A stretch of DNA of 28,664 nucleotides from the IMG/VR virus record IMGVR_UViG_3300032213_001468, positions 1 through 28,664 of that record, one strand, 5' to 3'. Shown one piece after another: positions 8,748 to 16,806 of this stretch. Position numbers and translations under genes: made by a program. Under the pieces are notes generated by a model. The model had not been told where the DNA came from. It was given only the letters and a program-made list of their open reading frames with translations, and searched no databases. Position 1 is the first letter of the stretch, and the number at the start of each line of letters is the position of its first letter. The stretch is from a virus.

Positions 8748-9329
8748 ATGGACATAAAAGCAGAATTGTTAAAGATCAAATCTTACTTGATGTCTTCAGA
8801 ATTGCCTACTGATCCTACCGTAGAAGTTGGAGAAACGCCCGCCGTTGAGCACAACTTTGCAGAATACGAAACTGCTACCGGTGTTAGGGTGAAGATTGAC
8901 GGAGAAATTGCCGTTGGTGTTCCAGTTGTTGCAATTGCAGAAGATGGTACAGAAGCTCCCGCCCCTGATGGTGAGCACGAAATTCTTGGTGTTGCTAAGA
9001 TCGTTGTTAAAGACGGTTTGATTGCTGAAATCATGCCATTGGAAGAAGAGCCAAAGGTTGAGGTTGAAGTTGAATTGGCTGACGTTACGCCGGTTGTTGA
9101 CATCACCGCTGAATTGCAAGATCGCATTGTGAAGCTTGAAGGAAAGCTAGATGAATTGATGAAGAAGTTTGAAGGAATGACTAAAGCAACTACTGCGATG
9201 ACTGCCGTTGTTGAAGAAATTTCTACCCTTCCAACTGCCGAGATTTCCAAGCCTGCATCGTTCACTTACTTGTACCCAAAGAGCAAGCAAAGCGCAAACA
9301 TTGACAAATTTTTACAAGCACTAAAATAA
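8748..9329 (+). CDS. Capsid scaffolding protein
   Basis: A 193-aa acidic protein lying between the protease and the major capsid gene, the normal scaffold position. The middle (DGTEAPAPDGEHEILGVAKI, then VVKDGLIAEI) is a short beta module I recognise from scaffold-like proteins of Bacteroidota phages. It is followed by an E/V-rich stretch and a predicted coiled coil at about 118-150 (ELQDRIVKLEGKLDELMKKF). Scaffolds guide capsid assembly and are removed by the protease encoded just upstream. The start is the ATG 15 bases after the divergent late element, and the stop is eight bases before the capsid start. Confidence 0.72.
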   Translation: MDIKAELLKIKSYLMSSELPTDPTVEVGETPAVEHNFAEYETATGVRVKIDGEIAVGVPVVAIAEDGTEAPAPDGEHEILGVAKIVVKDGLIAEIMPLEEEPKVEVEVELADVTPVVDITAELQDRIVKLEGKLDELMKKFEGMTKATTAMTAVVEEISTLPTAEISKPASFTYLYPKSKQSANIDKFLQALK

Positions 9330-9336
9330 AAAAAAG

Positions 9337-10302
9337 ATGAGTTTTTCACTTACTGGATTAACTTCTTACGTTAATCAAAACACACTTCCATTGATGACCC
9401 GTGCCGTATTCGGTGCAAAGTCAATTTCAATGGCAAACAAAATGGTTGGACTTAAAAGTACTTCCGCTATCAACATCATGGAAACTACCGCTGCATTTGC
9501 TTACGGTGTTACGTGCCAATTTGTTGATAACGGTACTACTACTTTCAGCCAGCGTAACATCGATGTAAAGCACTTAAAAGTTCACGAGTCTTTGTGTCCT
9601 CAAGCGTTGGAGCAAACTTGGTTACAGCACCACCTACCTCAAGGTTCATTGTACCAAGCTATCCCATTTGAAGAAGCTTACGCTAACCAAAAGGTTGCTA
9701 TGATTTCTCGCCAATTGGAGTCAATTTCTTGGGTTGGAGATAGCACTGAAATTAACGGTTGGAAAGATGTTATCGATGGAGCTTCAGGCGTAATCGATGC
9801 GAACACTACTACTTACACTGGTAACGGAGCTGCAATCACTAAAGCAAATTTCGTTGCTAACGCTGCCGGTACTACTTCACGTAAGACTGTATTGCAAGCG
9901 ATTGAGCGTGCGATTCCTACCGACATTTTGGGTACTGACGACGTTGTTGTTTTCTGCGGATGGGATGTATTCCGTTTATTCCGTCAAGACATTGTTTCTT
10001 CTAACTACTTCAACCTTTCTTACTACGAAGGTATGCAAGCTGGTGAAATGGTTATCCCAGGATCTAACATCAAATTGGTTGCAGTTCCCGGATTGAACCA
10101 AGATGATACCTTGAACAACACTTATTCTATCTACGCTATGCGCACTTCTAACTTGGTATTTGGTACCGACTTATTGAACGAGCAAGAGAAATTCGAAATC
10201 TTCTATGCTAAAGAAGCAATGAACGTTCGTTTTGTTTGTGAATTCAAGGCTGGTTTCCAGGTTGCGTTCCCAAGTCAGATCGTTAAGTTCGTAATGGCTT
10301 AA
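9337..10302 (+). CDS. Major capsid protein (HK97 fold)
   Basis: A 321-aa protein between scaffold and a very strong terminator. The N-terminus (SFSLTGLTSYVNQNTLPLM) and the long alpha/beta domain ending in FKAGFQVAFPSQIVKFV fit the HK97-type capsid proteins of Bacteroidota phages. Codon use is more uniform here than in the neighbours, with preference for GCT, ACT, GTT, CGT and GGT, which fits very high expression. The upstream sequence is A-rich rather than a clear Shine-Dalgarno site, as is common in Bacteroidota. The dedicated terminator at 10328-10356 also suits the most abundant virion protein. Confidence 0.9.
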   Translation: MSFSLTGLTSYVNQNTLPLMTRAVFGAKSISMANKMVGLKSTSAINIMETTAAFAYGVTCQFVDNGTTTFSQRNIDVKHLKVHESLCPQALEQTWLQHHLPQGSLYQAIPFEEAYANQKVAMISRQLESISWVGDSTEINGWKDVIDGASGVIDANTTTYTGNGAAITKANFVANAAGTTSRKTVLQAIERAIPTDILGTDDVVVFCGWDVFRLFRQDIVSSNYFNLSYYEGMQAGEMVIPGSNIKLVAVPGLNQDDTLNNTYSIYAMRTSNLVFGTDLLNEQEKFEIFYAKEAMNVRFVCEFKAGFQVAFPSQIVKFVMA

Positions 10303-10327
10303 TCAACAGATTGAACAATTAACCAAG

Positions 10328-10356
10328 GGGTGGGTGAAATCGCCCACCCTTTTTTT
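10328..10356 (+). terminator. Intrinsic terminator after major capsid gene
   Basis: A 9-bp stem (GGGTGGGTG with CGCCCACCC, including one G-T pair), an AAAT loop and a run of seven T. It lies 25 bases after the capsid stop and probably sets transcript levels between the capsid and tail tube genes. Confidence 0.92.
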
Positions 10357-10380
10357 GTAAATCAATAAAGAAATAAAAAT

Positions 10381-10866
10381 ATGAGTTGCGCATTAACCGC
10401 TGGTTACACTTTAGGGTGTAAAGACAGTGTGGGTGGTATCAAACACATCCACATTGCAAATCAATCTTCCATCACTTACGATGCCCCCGCATCCGGTGTA
10501 ATTGCTACCGTTGCTGGTACGTTCTTCAAGTATGAATTGCCAATCAACACCGCACAATTTACTGAAACCGTAACGTCTTCCGAGCAAACTGGAACTACTT
10601 TTTACACAACTGAATTGACCATTCAATTGCCTAAGTTGACTGCTACCCTTCGCAATGAATTGAAGCTTATGGCACAAGCAAGGTTGGCAGTTGTTGCTAC
10701 CGATCGCAATAATGTTCAGTGGGTACTTGGTTACCAAAACGGAGTGAATCTAACAACTGGTACCGGTGCAACTGGTACAGCCATGGGAGATTTGAACGGA
10801 TTGACATTGACTTTCTCTACCAACGAAACGAGCCCAATCGTTGAGTTAACTGAAGTATTGCCTTAA
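10381..10866 (+). CDS. Probable major tail (tube) protein
   Basis: A 161-aa protein. It begins MSCALTAGYTLGCKDSVGGI and contains FKYELP, FTETVTSSEQTGTTFYTTELT and, near the end, TGTAMGDLNGLTLTF. I recognise this pattern from abundant small structural proteins of Bacteroidota siphoviruses that are usually called major tail protein. It is flanked by strong terminators on both sides, consistent with independent high expression. Codon use resembles the capsid gene. The distance from the tape measure gene is unusual for a tail tube gene, so another abundant head or tail protein remains possible. Confidence 0.7.
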   Translation: MSCALTAGYTLGCKDSVGGIKHIHIANQSSITYDAPASGVIATVAGTFFKYELPINTAQFTETVTSSEQTGTTFYTTELTIQLPKLTATLRNELKLMAQARLAVVATDRNNVQWVLGYQNGVNLTTGTGATGTAMGDLNGLTLTFSTNETSPIVELTEVLP

Positions 10867-10889
10867 TACCTTTCCATATTAGTTTTTGG

Positions 10890-10914
10890 GGGATCGGAAA
10901 CGATCCCTTTTTTT
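10890..10914 (+). terminator. Intrinsic terminator after tail tube gene
   Basis: A perfect 7-bp stem GGGATCG / CGATCCC with a GAAA tetraloop, followed by seven T. It starts 23 bases after the stop of the upstream gene. Confidence 0.92.
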
Positions 10915-10924
10915 GTTGTTACTT

Positions 10925-10952
10925 TTTTGGATTTTGTAATACTATGGTTATG
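10925..10952 (+). promoter_or_regulatory. Late-gene upstream element, copy 2
   Basis: This near-identical partner of 1951-1978 (26 of 28 positions) sits directly after a terminator and before the portal-containing operon. A promoter is needed at this point, which makes it the best-supported copy. The TTTG of the -7 box is kept, GG replaces TA, and no -33 TTG lies at normal distance. Confidence 0.5.
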
Positions 10953-11321
10953 CAGTTACTTAATTCCAATGAGGTTAACCGGTTGTTCTTTACTGCCACC
11001 GAGTTTTATAGCCAAGGTGATACGCTGTATTTGAATATCCATCACATTTCTACCAACAATGACTTCTTTTATTCCTTCGCGAAAACGAGTGATCTATCTT
11101 TCCAAACGGATCGTTACAATGCATTCGATGTATCTATCGGAAATATCCCAGGAGGTCAGTGTACTTACACGCTTTACGAGGGCGAAAGTGGTGCGACCGG
11201 TCCGGAAGATGCTGAAGTTTTGAGCGTGTTGGAGTGTGGATTGTATCAAATAATTGAATCGGAAACAAACGATACCGTGTTTTCTGCAAACACGATCGAA
11301 TATATTGAGCCAAATTTATGA
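10944..11321 (+). CDS. Small virion-associated protein upstream of portal
   Basis: A 125-aa protein of predicted beta structure (DTLYLNIHHIS, then CTYTLYEGESG, then SVLECGLYQIIE). I recognise the general type from Bacteroidota phages, where a short protein with a YtLYE-type strand precedes the portal gene, but no function is known to me. The start is ATG at 10944, or the in-frame ATG at 10950, both inside the repeated late element. The stop overlaps the portal ATG (ATGA), so the two genes are translationally coupled. Confidence 0.6.
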   Translation: MVMQLLNSNEVNRLFFTATEFYSQGDTLYLNIHHISTNNDFFYSFAKTSDLSFQTDRYNAFDVSIGNIPGGQCTYTLYEGESGATGPEDAEVLSVLECGLYQIIESETNDTVFSANTIEYIEPNL

Positions 11322-13297
11322 GCGCACGTAGAATAAAAGGTAGTTATGGGGTTGCAAAGACCGACGTAATGGCCAAAACAAAACAGAACTTTGAATCCAA
11401 GTTACCCGAGTACAAGGTAATGAATGGGAAACCATACGTGTTTTATGGGGAAAGAAACAATTATCCTTCTTATTTGTTGGAAATGTACCAACGTTCTGCA
11501 AAGCATAACGCTATTGTAAACGGAAAGGTGAACTACATCACCGGTAAGGGATGGACCTATGACCCCAAAGATTTGGCCGCCGATCTTGTTACAGAACTAA
11601 ACCGTATGTTGGAAGATCCCAACCCATACGATGACTTGAACGACATTCTTTACAAGGTCACACTAGACTTCGAAATTTTCAACGGGTTTGCGCTCGAGGT
11701 TATTTGGAACTTACAAGGTAAGATTTCACAAATTGCACACGTGAACTTTGGTAACCTTCGTGTAAATGAAAAGCAAGACAAGTTCTATTTCGCCCAAGAG
11801 TGGAAAGAGTTTGGTGAACCCGAAGGATTAAGAGAATACATGGCCTTCAATCCCGAGAACAAGCTCGGAAAGCAGTTGTTTTACTATTCCAGTTACGCGC
11901 CGTCTGTAAAGTATTACCCTATCCCGGAATACCTCGGCGCATTGGCTTACATCGAAACGGATGCACGCATTGCAAACTACCACGTGAACAACTTACGAAA
12001 CGGTTTCCTTGGTGGTTATTTATTCAGCTTCAACAACGGTGTTCCAACCGATGAAGAACAACGCGACATCAAGCGTCAATTGATTACCCAAATGCGAGGC
12101 GACGACGGCGAACGCATTGTGGTTGCATTCAATGACACCAAAGATAACGGGTTGGAAATTTCAGCACTGGAAGCAAACAACCTGGACAAGCAATTTGAGA
12201 TTTTGAACAACACCATTCAGACCGAGATCTTTGTTGCGCACCGCGTTACATCGCCGATGCTATTCGGCATCCGTACATCCGGCCAATTGGGTGGACGCTC
12301 GGAGTTGATCGAGTCTTACGAGCTGTTTAAGTCGGTGTACGTTGAAGACCGCGTGCGTAAGATCGAAAAGGTTTTCAATTACATTTTGGATTTCAACGGC
12401 GTTGGAGTATTGGAGATTTTACCGACCGATCCAATCAAAGAGCAATTGTCTGAACAGACCTTGACCACCATTGCGAGCCGTGCTGAATTGCGCGAAATGG
12501 CGGGATTGAAAGACGATACCGTAGATGTACCAAAAACAACCGACAGCATCCAGGCGTTGAGCCCATTGGTGGCCAATAAGGTGCTCGAGAAAATGACCGA
12601 TAGCGAAGTTCGTTCGTTGGTAGGGCTTAATACCACACCGACAAGTCCAGTACCACCACAAGAAACGTCAACAAGCTTTCACGGATTCAAGCGCAATGAC
12701 AAAGTTGAACTAGATTTGTTTCAGCAATTTGGCCAAAGCAAAGAGAATTTTGTTGAGTTGAAAGCTCGAACCATGCGTTACGGATTCGAACTTCAAGAGC
12801 AAGAATTTGCGAGCGAGTACGAAGAACTTGATAGCAATATCTTGAAAGAAATCAAGAAGGATCCGACCATTACAGCCGAAGATATTTCGCGTCGGTTAAA
12901 TACGTCCGTTGAAAAGATTAGCGAGCGCATTAGTGCGTTGGTTGAAAGGGGAGCGATCAACCTTCGTGGCGCATTGAAAGAACTAGGCGATAACGCCAAG
13001 GACTTTATTAAGCCCGATCGGCCCGAGAGTGAGCCGTTGGTGCAAGTGATGTACCGGTACGATGTACTTCCCGAGTATGGTCCTCAAAAGTTGATTGACG
13101 GCAGCCGTGAGTTCTGTATCAAAATGATTGAACTGGGCAGGTATTACAGCCGTAGTGACATTAACCAAATTTCGCAAATCATGGGGTATTCAGTTTGGGA
13201 GCGTCGAGGTGGATGGATGACATTGCCCGATACCAACACACACATTCCTTCTTGTAGACATTCTTGGTTCCAAGTATTAGTTAAGCCAAAGCCATGA
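11318..13297 (+). CDS. Portal protein with internal HTH and C-terminal MuF-like domain
   Basis: A 659-aa protein. Residues of about 30-400 form the portal, the dodecameric gate for DNA at the capsid vertex: YVFYGERNNYPSYLLEMY, then IVNGKVNYITGKGW, then IFVAHRVTSPMLFGI. A linker follows, then a helix-turn-helix-like segment at about 505-548 (EIKKDPTITAEDISRRLN, then VEKISERISALVERGAI) that resembles winged-helix DNA-binding units. The last 75 residues (YYSRSDINQIS, GGWMTLPDTN, CRHSW at 646-650) resemble the C-terminal part of MuF-type minor head proteins. The start overlaps the upstream stop and the stop overlaps the next ATG. The fusion makes it longer than a simple portal of about 400-450 aa. 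Confidence 0.88.
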   Translation: MSARRIKGSYGVAKTDVMAKTKQNFESKLPEYKVMNGKPYVFYGERNNYPSYLLEMYQRSAKHNAIVNGKVNYITGKGWTYDPKDLAADLVTELNRMLEDPNPYDDLNDILYKVTLDFEIFNGFALEVIWNLQGKISQIAHVNFGNLRVNEKQDKFYFAQEWKEFGEPEGLREYMAFNPENKLGKQLFYYSSYAPSVKYYPIPEYLGALAYIETDARIANYHVNNLRNGFLGGYLFSFNNGVPTDEEQRDIKRQLITQMRGDDGERIVVAFNDTKDNGLEISALEANNLDKQFEILNNTIQTEIFVAHRVTSPMLFGIRTSGQLGGRSELIESYELFKSVYVEDRVRKIEKVFNYILDFNGVGVLEILPTDPIKEQLSEQTLTTIASRAELREMAGLKDDTVDVPKTTDSIQALSPLVANKVLEKMTDSEVRSLVGLNTTPTSPVPPQETSTSFHGFKRNDKVELDLFQQFGQSKENFVELKARTMRYGFELQEQEFASEYEELDSNILKEIKKDPTITAEDISRRLNTSVEKISERISALVERGAINLRGALKELGDNAKDFIKPDRPESEPLVQVMYRYDVLPEYGPQKLIDGSREFCIKMIELGRYYSRSDINQISQIMGYSVWERRGGWMTLPDTNTHIPSCRHSWFQVLVKPKP

Positions 13298-13872
13298 GCC
13301 AAAAAGCATTATTCATAACAGAAAAGCAATTGAAGGATGCCTCGTTAATTAACGAGAATGTATCCATGTTTAAGTTACGACCAACGGTTATTATGTGCCA
13401 AGAGATGTACATTCAACCGATTATTGGAAGTGATCTATACAAGCAATTGCAGAATCAAATCATTGCCAATACCTTGACCAATGATAACGAAACTTTACTA
13501 GCCGATTACATCCAACCATGTTTACAAATGTGGGTTATGATGGAAGCCCCAATGGCTTTAGGTTTCCAGTTCAGAAACAAGAACATCGAACGTGGTACGG
13601 ATCAAAACAGTACGCAAGCGAGCGTAGAAGAATTGCAACGCTTGATGGATATGTACCGGAATAAGGCGCAATGGTATTCGGAGCGCGTGACTCGTTTCCT
13701 TTTGGCCAACACTACGCTGTATCCTTTGTTCTCCAGTCCTACATCAAACATCGATACAATCCTTCCAACGCGTAGAAATTACACCAGCGGAATGGTATTG
13801 ACTCGCCCGGGTTGTTGTGGTAGCTTTGAAGAAAAGTACCAAGCGAATTATAATAGAACTTGCTGTGATTAA
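13294..13872 (+). CDS. Head-tail connector protein (DUF6712-like)
   Basis: A 192-aa mostly helical protein. The N-terminus (LFITEKQLKDASLINENV, then PTVIMCQEMYIQPIIGSDLY) matches my memory of a family (DUF6712-like) found immediately after portal genes in Bacteroidota phages and thought to act as a head completion or adaptor protein. The C-terminus is unusual in holding two Cys pairs (GCCGSF and RTCCD), which could form disulfides or bind metal in the virion. It is coupled to the portal gene by an ATGA overlap. Confidence 0.65.
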   Translation: MSQKALFITEKQLKDASLINENVSMFKLRPTVIMCQEMYIQPIIGSDLYKQLQNQIIANTLTNDNETLLADYIQPCLQMWVMMEAPMALGFQFRNKNIERGTDQNSTQASVEELQRLMDMYRNKAQWYSERVTRFLLANTTLYPLFSSPTSNIDTILPTRRNYTSGMVLTRPGCCGSFEEKYQANYNRTCCD

Positions 13873-13874
13873 CT

Positions 13875-13997
13875 ATGTCTACACACAAAAAGAACTTAGA
13901 AAAGTTACGGATTTACCTAGAAAAGCAGAAAAATGAAAAGTTGGAACAGCATAAAAAGAGTATTAAAGGAGTTCAGCGAGGATCACCCGCTCGTTAA
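13875..13997 (+). CDS. Possible small basic protein, 40 aa
   Basis: An ATG two bases after the upstream stop opens a 40-codon frame (STHKKNLEKLRIYLEKQK, later KGVQRGSPAR). It is very rich in K, E and Q with a probable helix. It occupies the only gap between the connector genes and overlaps the next gene by 65 bases. Small charged proteins of this type often sit here in related phages, but with a frame this short chance cannot be excluded. Confidence 0.4.
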   Translation: MSTHKKNLEKLRIYLEKQKNEKLEQHKKSIKGVQRGSPAR

Positions 13998-14748
13998 TTC
14001 CTTTGGTACCGGTGATATTTTAAATCCGGATAGTGCCGATATTACCAACTTTCTAACCCCTGGTGTTGATCGCGTGTATTATCCGTTGGTTTTTGCCTTA
14101 ATGGATCGCGCAAGCTTTGTTTCAAATGGTATTACTATCAGTTCTTCTTTGGTGTTTATGGACAAAATCGAAGAGCTCCAAAAGGTTGCCGATATGCCGA
14201 TGGGTGGCGATGCGACTGACTTTCAGCAAAAGCAAATCGATGAAGTGATCAGTGACATGATTCAGCTTTCCAGTGACTACATGGTTAAGTTCCAACGGAC
14301 CTACGGACAAGATTTTGCTGTGGATGTGAACGCCGGCATTGAACCTTTTGTCGATCGCTTTGGTGATCGCGTGGCCGGTGTACGTGTGACCATGAATTTC
14401 ACCATGCCATTGGCAATGTCTTTGTGCGACCTACCTTCTGACCTCAACCCCGATACGTGCTATTACGGGACTTCTGCAACGAGTTCGGTAGCAAACTACT
14501 TGGACGGCACGATAATCTTTGTACGCGCCGGTAGACCCTTCACAATCGCCTTCGATCCTAACGCAGTGACCAATAACTTCATTTGGTTTGCGGTGCCCGA
14601 AGATTACGCGTTCACGGTATGGCAAAGAAGCAATATCGATGTCGGTAATTTCACCGATCTATTTGAGTTGTACGATACCGAAGATGGGTACGACATTTGG
14701 ATTTCACAATGGCCTACGGATGTAGTAACACCAATGACAATAAGATGA
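13933..14748 (+). CDS. Probable neck / tail completion protein
   Basis: A 271-aa protein. The N-terminal two thirds have the pattern WNSIKRVLKEFSEDHPLVNSFGTGDI, then YYPLVFALMD, then IEPFVDRFGDRVAGVRVTM, which I recognise as a widespread Bacteroidota phage structural family of uncertain function, placed after the portal and connector genes. The last 80 residues look like a small beta domain (GTIIFVRAGRPFTIAF) that may have been added. Position suggests a neck or tail-terminator role. The stop overlaps the next start (ATGA). Confidence 0.55.
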   Translation: MKSWNSIKRVLKEFSEDHPLVNSFGTGDILNPDSADITNFLTPGVDRVYYPLVFALMDRASFVSNGITISSSLVFMDKIEELQKVADMPMGGDATDFQQKQIDEVISDMIQLSSDYMVKFQRTYGQDFAVDVNAGIEPFVDRFGDRVAGVRVTMNFTMPLAMSLCDLPSDLNPDTCYYGTSATSSVANYLDGTIIFVRAGRPFTIAFDPNAVTNNFIWFAVPEDYAFTVWQRSNIDVGNFTDLFELYDTEDGYDIWISQWPTDVVTPMTIR

Positions 14749-16385
14749 TAAATATAACCGACAATTTTAGAGTAAACAAACCCGCTCCGATTGATGATCG
14801 CTTGGGTCCTTTTGTATCGACTGCCTCGGCGTTGAGTTCTATTGAAATCGACCGCCGGTATATTGGCTTGACGGTTATTATTGACGATGGAACGGGAGCT
14901 GTTGAGTATTGGTTTAAAGAAGGTGTGAGCAATGGTGATCTTGAAGCAAAGGCTTCGGGCGGTCCAGGTGCAACACCAACACTTGCCGACGTATTGGATG
15001 AAGGAAACCAAGCCGATGAAAACATTGAACTGCTAAACGACTCGGAGGTACGCTTTGGTGCTGGTGGTGGTATTTTATTGGATAACGGTTCAAGATTACG
15101 TGAAGGGACAATTGATGCCGGCACGGGAGGATCAAAGGGCATCGCTCAAATTTGTGGTGTTGGTTATGAATTGAAGTGGGAGGCGGGTAGCGAGTACGTA
15201 ATGAATGGCAATGGCGATCAAATTCGTGAAGTACGCTATAAATTTGGGGAAACACCAACGTCAACGGACGATGTAACAAAAGGTTTTACAGTTGGTTCAC
15301 GATGGGTACTTGATAACGGCGATGTTTACGTTTGCTCGGATGCAACGGCCACGGAGGCGGTTTGGGAATTCGCTGGATTAGTTCCTTACACGGGAGCCAC
15401 GCAAGATGTTGACTTAGGGAATCACGATTTGTACACGAATAAGGTTTATTTATTAGATGAACCAAACGAGAATCATGCTAGTATCCATTACACGGATGGG
15501 GATTTTCACATTGAGGATGCCGACGGTCACAAACTTTTGGTAATTGAAGACGGTTTTATTCAGTTGCATTTAACCGATACCATTCAATCAAATTTATTTA
15601 CAAGTGGTTTAACTCAAACACGTGATCATTATTTACCCAATGCGAGCGGGACTATTGCCTTAACAACTGACATAACAAAAAGTGCGGTCGGACTTGGAAA
15701 CGTAGATAACACCAGCGATGCAAATAAGCCAGTATCAACTGCCACTCAAACGGCTTTAGATTTAAAAGCACCCATTGCATCACCTACATTTACGGGCACA
15801 GTTGGAGGCGTTACCAAATCAATGGTAGGACTTGCAAACGTTGATAATACGAGCGACGCAAATAAGGCGTTTACAGCGTCTCAAATTACTTCGGGTACAT
15901 TCGATAAGGCACGCATCCCGAAAGTGATTCCAGCGGTCGCTATTGCGGGCAGTGCGTTTACCTCGGGTAATACAACAGCGGAAACAATTATGTCGACGTT
16001 GACCATTCCCGCAAACACTTTAAACGTTGGTGATGTAGTTCGTATTTCGGGATTCATGACATACAATACATCGGCTACAAAAACACTTCGTGTTAAGTTT
16101 GGAACAACCACGGCAGGAACGGCAATTTATTCTCCTGCATCACTTGCATCGTCTGTTACTTCTACTCAAATAGAATTATTGGCAGTTGTAACGGGTTCAA
16201 CAACGTTAAGATTCTCAACGAATACAGTGACTGGAAATACCATTTTTGGTAACAATGCGGGTGCGTTGGTGAGCCAAACGATTGATCGAACTCAACCGAT
16301 AAGCTTTATTATTACCGTAGCAAAAACATCGGGTCCCGATACTGTTACGTGCGAGAGTGCATTCCTTGAAATTATTACCTCATGA
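14745..16385 (+). CDS. Tail fibre / receptor-binding protein
   Basis: A 546-aa protein. I chose ATG at 14745 because it overlaps the upstream stop (ATGA) and starts the familiar N-terminus INITDNFRVNKPAPIDDR; an upstream in-frame ATG would add 16 residues. The first 80 residues, with IGLTVIIDDG and VEYWFKEGV, match N-terminal modules of Bacteroidota phage fibres that attach to the virion. Two copies of a fibre repeat, VGL(G/A)NVDNTSDANK, occur at about 313-328 and 360-374. The C-terminal 150 residues are a Thr/Ser-rich beta domain, the likely receptor-binding head. Confidence 0.82.
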   Translation: MINITDNFRVNKPAPIDDRLGPFVSTASALSSIEIDRRYIGLTVIIDDGTGAVEYWFKEGVSNGDLEAKASGGPGATPTLADVLDEGNQADENIELLNDSEVRFGAGGGILLDNGSRLREGTIDAGTGGSKGIAQICGVGYELKWEAGSEYVMNGNGDQIREVRYKFGETPTSTDDVTKGFTVGSRWVLDNGDVYVCSDATATEAVWEFAGLVPYTGATQDVDLGNHDLYTNKVYLLDEPNENHASIHYTDGDFHIEDADGHKLLVIEDGFIQLHLTDTIQSNLFTSGLTQTRDHYLPNASGTIALTTDITKSAVGLGNVDNTSDANKPVSTATQTALDLKAPIASPTFTGTVGGVTKSMVGLANVDNTSDANKAFTASQITSGTFDKARIPKVIPAVAIAGSAFTSGNTTAETIMSTLTIPANTLNVGDVVRISGFMTYNTSATKTLRVKFGTTTAGTAIYSPASLASSVTSTQIELLAVVTGSTTLRFSTNTVTGNTIFGNNAGALVSQTIDRTQPISFIITVAKTSGPDTVTCESAFLEIITS

Positions 16386-16525
16386 TATACGCAGTTACTG
16401 ATTCAAAAGGTGTTACTACCTACGATTTAACCTTTGAGGATGCAATGGCCTTGTACGTTGAAGGTTCACGTCTTTGGGCAAGCCAAGACGGTGGTTTGGG
16501 TTACTTTGAAATCTTTGTACCATGA
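16382..16525 (+). CDS. Small protein, 47 aa, coupled to the fibre gene
   Basis: The start overlaps the fibre stop (ATGA at 16382-16385) and the stop overlaps the next start (ATGA at 16522-16525), so the frame exactly fills the gap and is very likely translated. The sequence contains YDLTFEDAMALYVEGSRLWA and ends GYFEIFVP. No family is recognised. It may be a small fibre-associated or attachment protein given its place. Confidence 0.75.
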   Translation: MIYAVTDSKGVTTYDLTFEDAMALYVEGSRLWASQDGGLGYFEIFVP

Positions 16526-16806
16526 AGCAAATACTACACGACCTCGGCATTAACCTCGGCCTATCATTCGCAGGCTTTGCAGGTTCGCTCGTTATGATTG
16601 GAAAAAAAGAATTTTCATGGAAAAAAGCCTTGGTGAGTATTCCCAGCGGTGTTTTCAGTGCGAACTACCTTACCCCGATCGTGGTTGAAGGTTTGGGGAT
16701 GGAGCAAGGTTCTGCAGAATACGGCATTGCGTTTATCATGGGCTACCTCGGATTGAAAGGAACCGAAATATTTGCCACCAAATTTATGAAAAATGAAAAA
16801 TCTTAA
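16522..16806 (+). CDS. Putative holin (small membrane protein)
   Basis: A 94-aa protein with two or three predicted membrane segments: LGLSFAGFAGSLVMIG (about 13-28), ALVSIPSGVFSANYLTPIVV (36-55) and GIAFIMGYLGLKGTEIF (68-84), with a positively charged C-terminus. Size and topology fit a holin, which forms the membrane lesion that releases the endolysin. It lies just after the tail fibre gene, a common place for lysis genes in Bacteroidota phages. The M15 peptidase lies 1.4 kb downstream but in a different transcription unit, which weakens the pairing somewhat. Confidence 0.55.
   Translation: MKQILHDLGINLGLSFAGFAGSLVMIGKKEFSWKKALVSIPSGVFSANYLTPIVVEGLGMEQGSAEYGIAFIMGYLGLKGTEIFATKFMKNEKS

Noticed and set aside
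8783-9265. 160-codon reverse frame over the scaffold gene
   Set aside because: A Ser/Thr-rich shadow of the acidic scaffold gene on the other strand; all other genes are on the + strand and no promoter faces it.
10912-10936. Canonical host-type promoter before 10944 using TTTG at 10912
   Set aside because: Spacing to the -7-like GGATTTTG is only 13 bases and the -7 box lacks TA; it does not match the three clear promoters.
14604-15279. Several overlapping reverse frames over the fibre gene start
   Set aside because: They are low-complexity shadows of the neck and fibre genes; no start signals.
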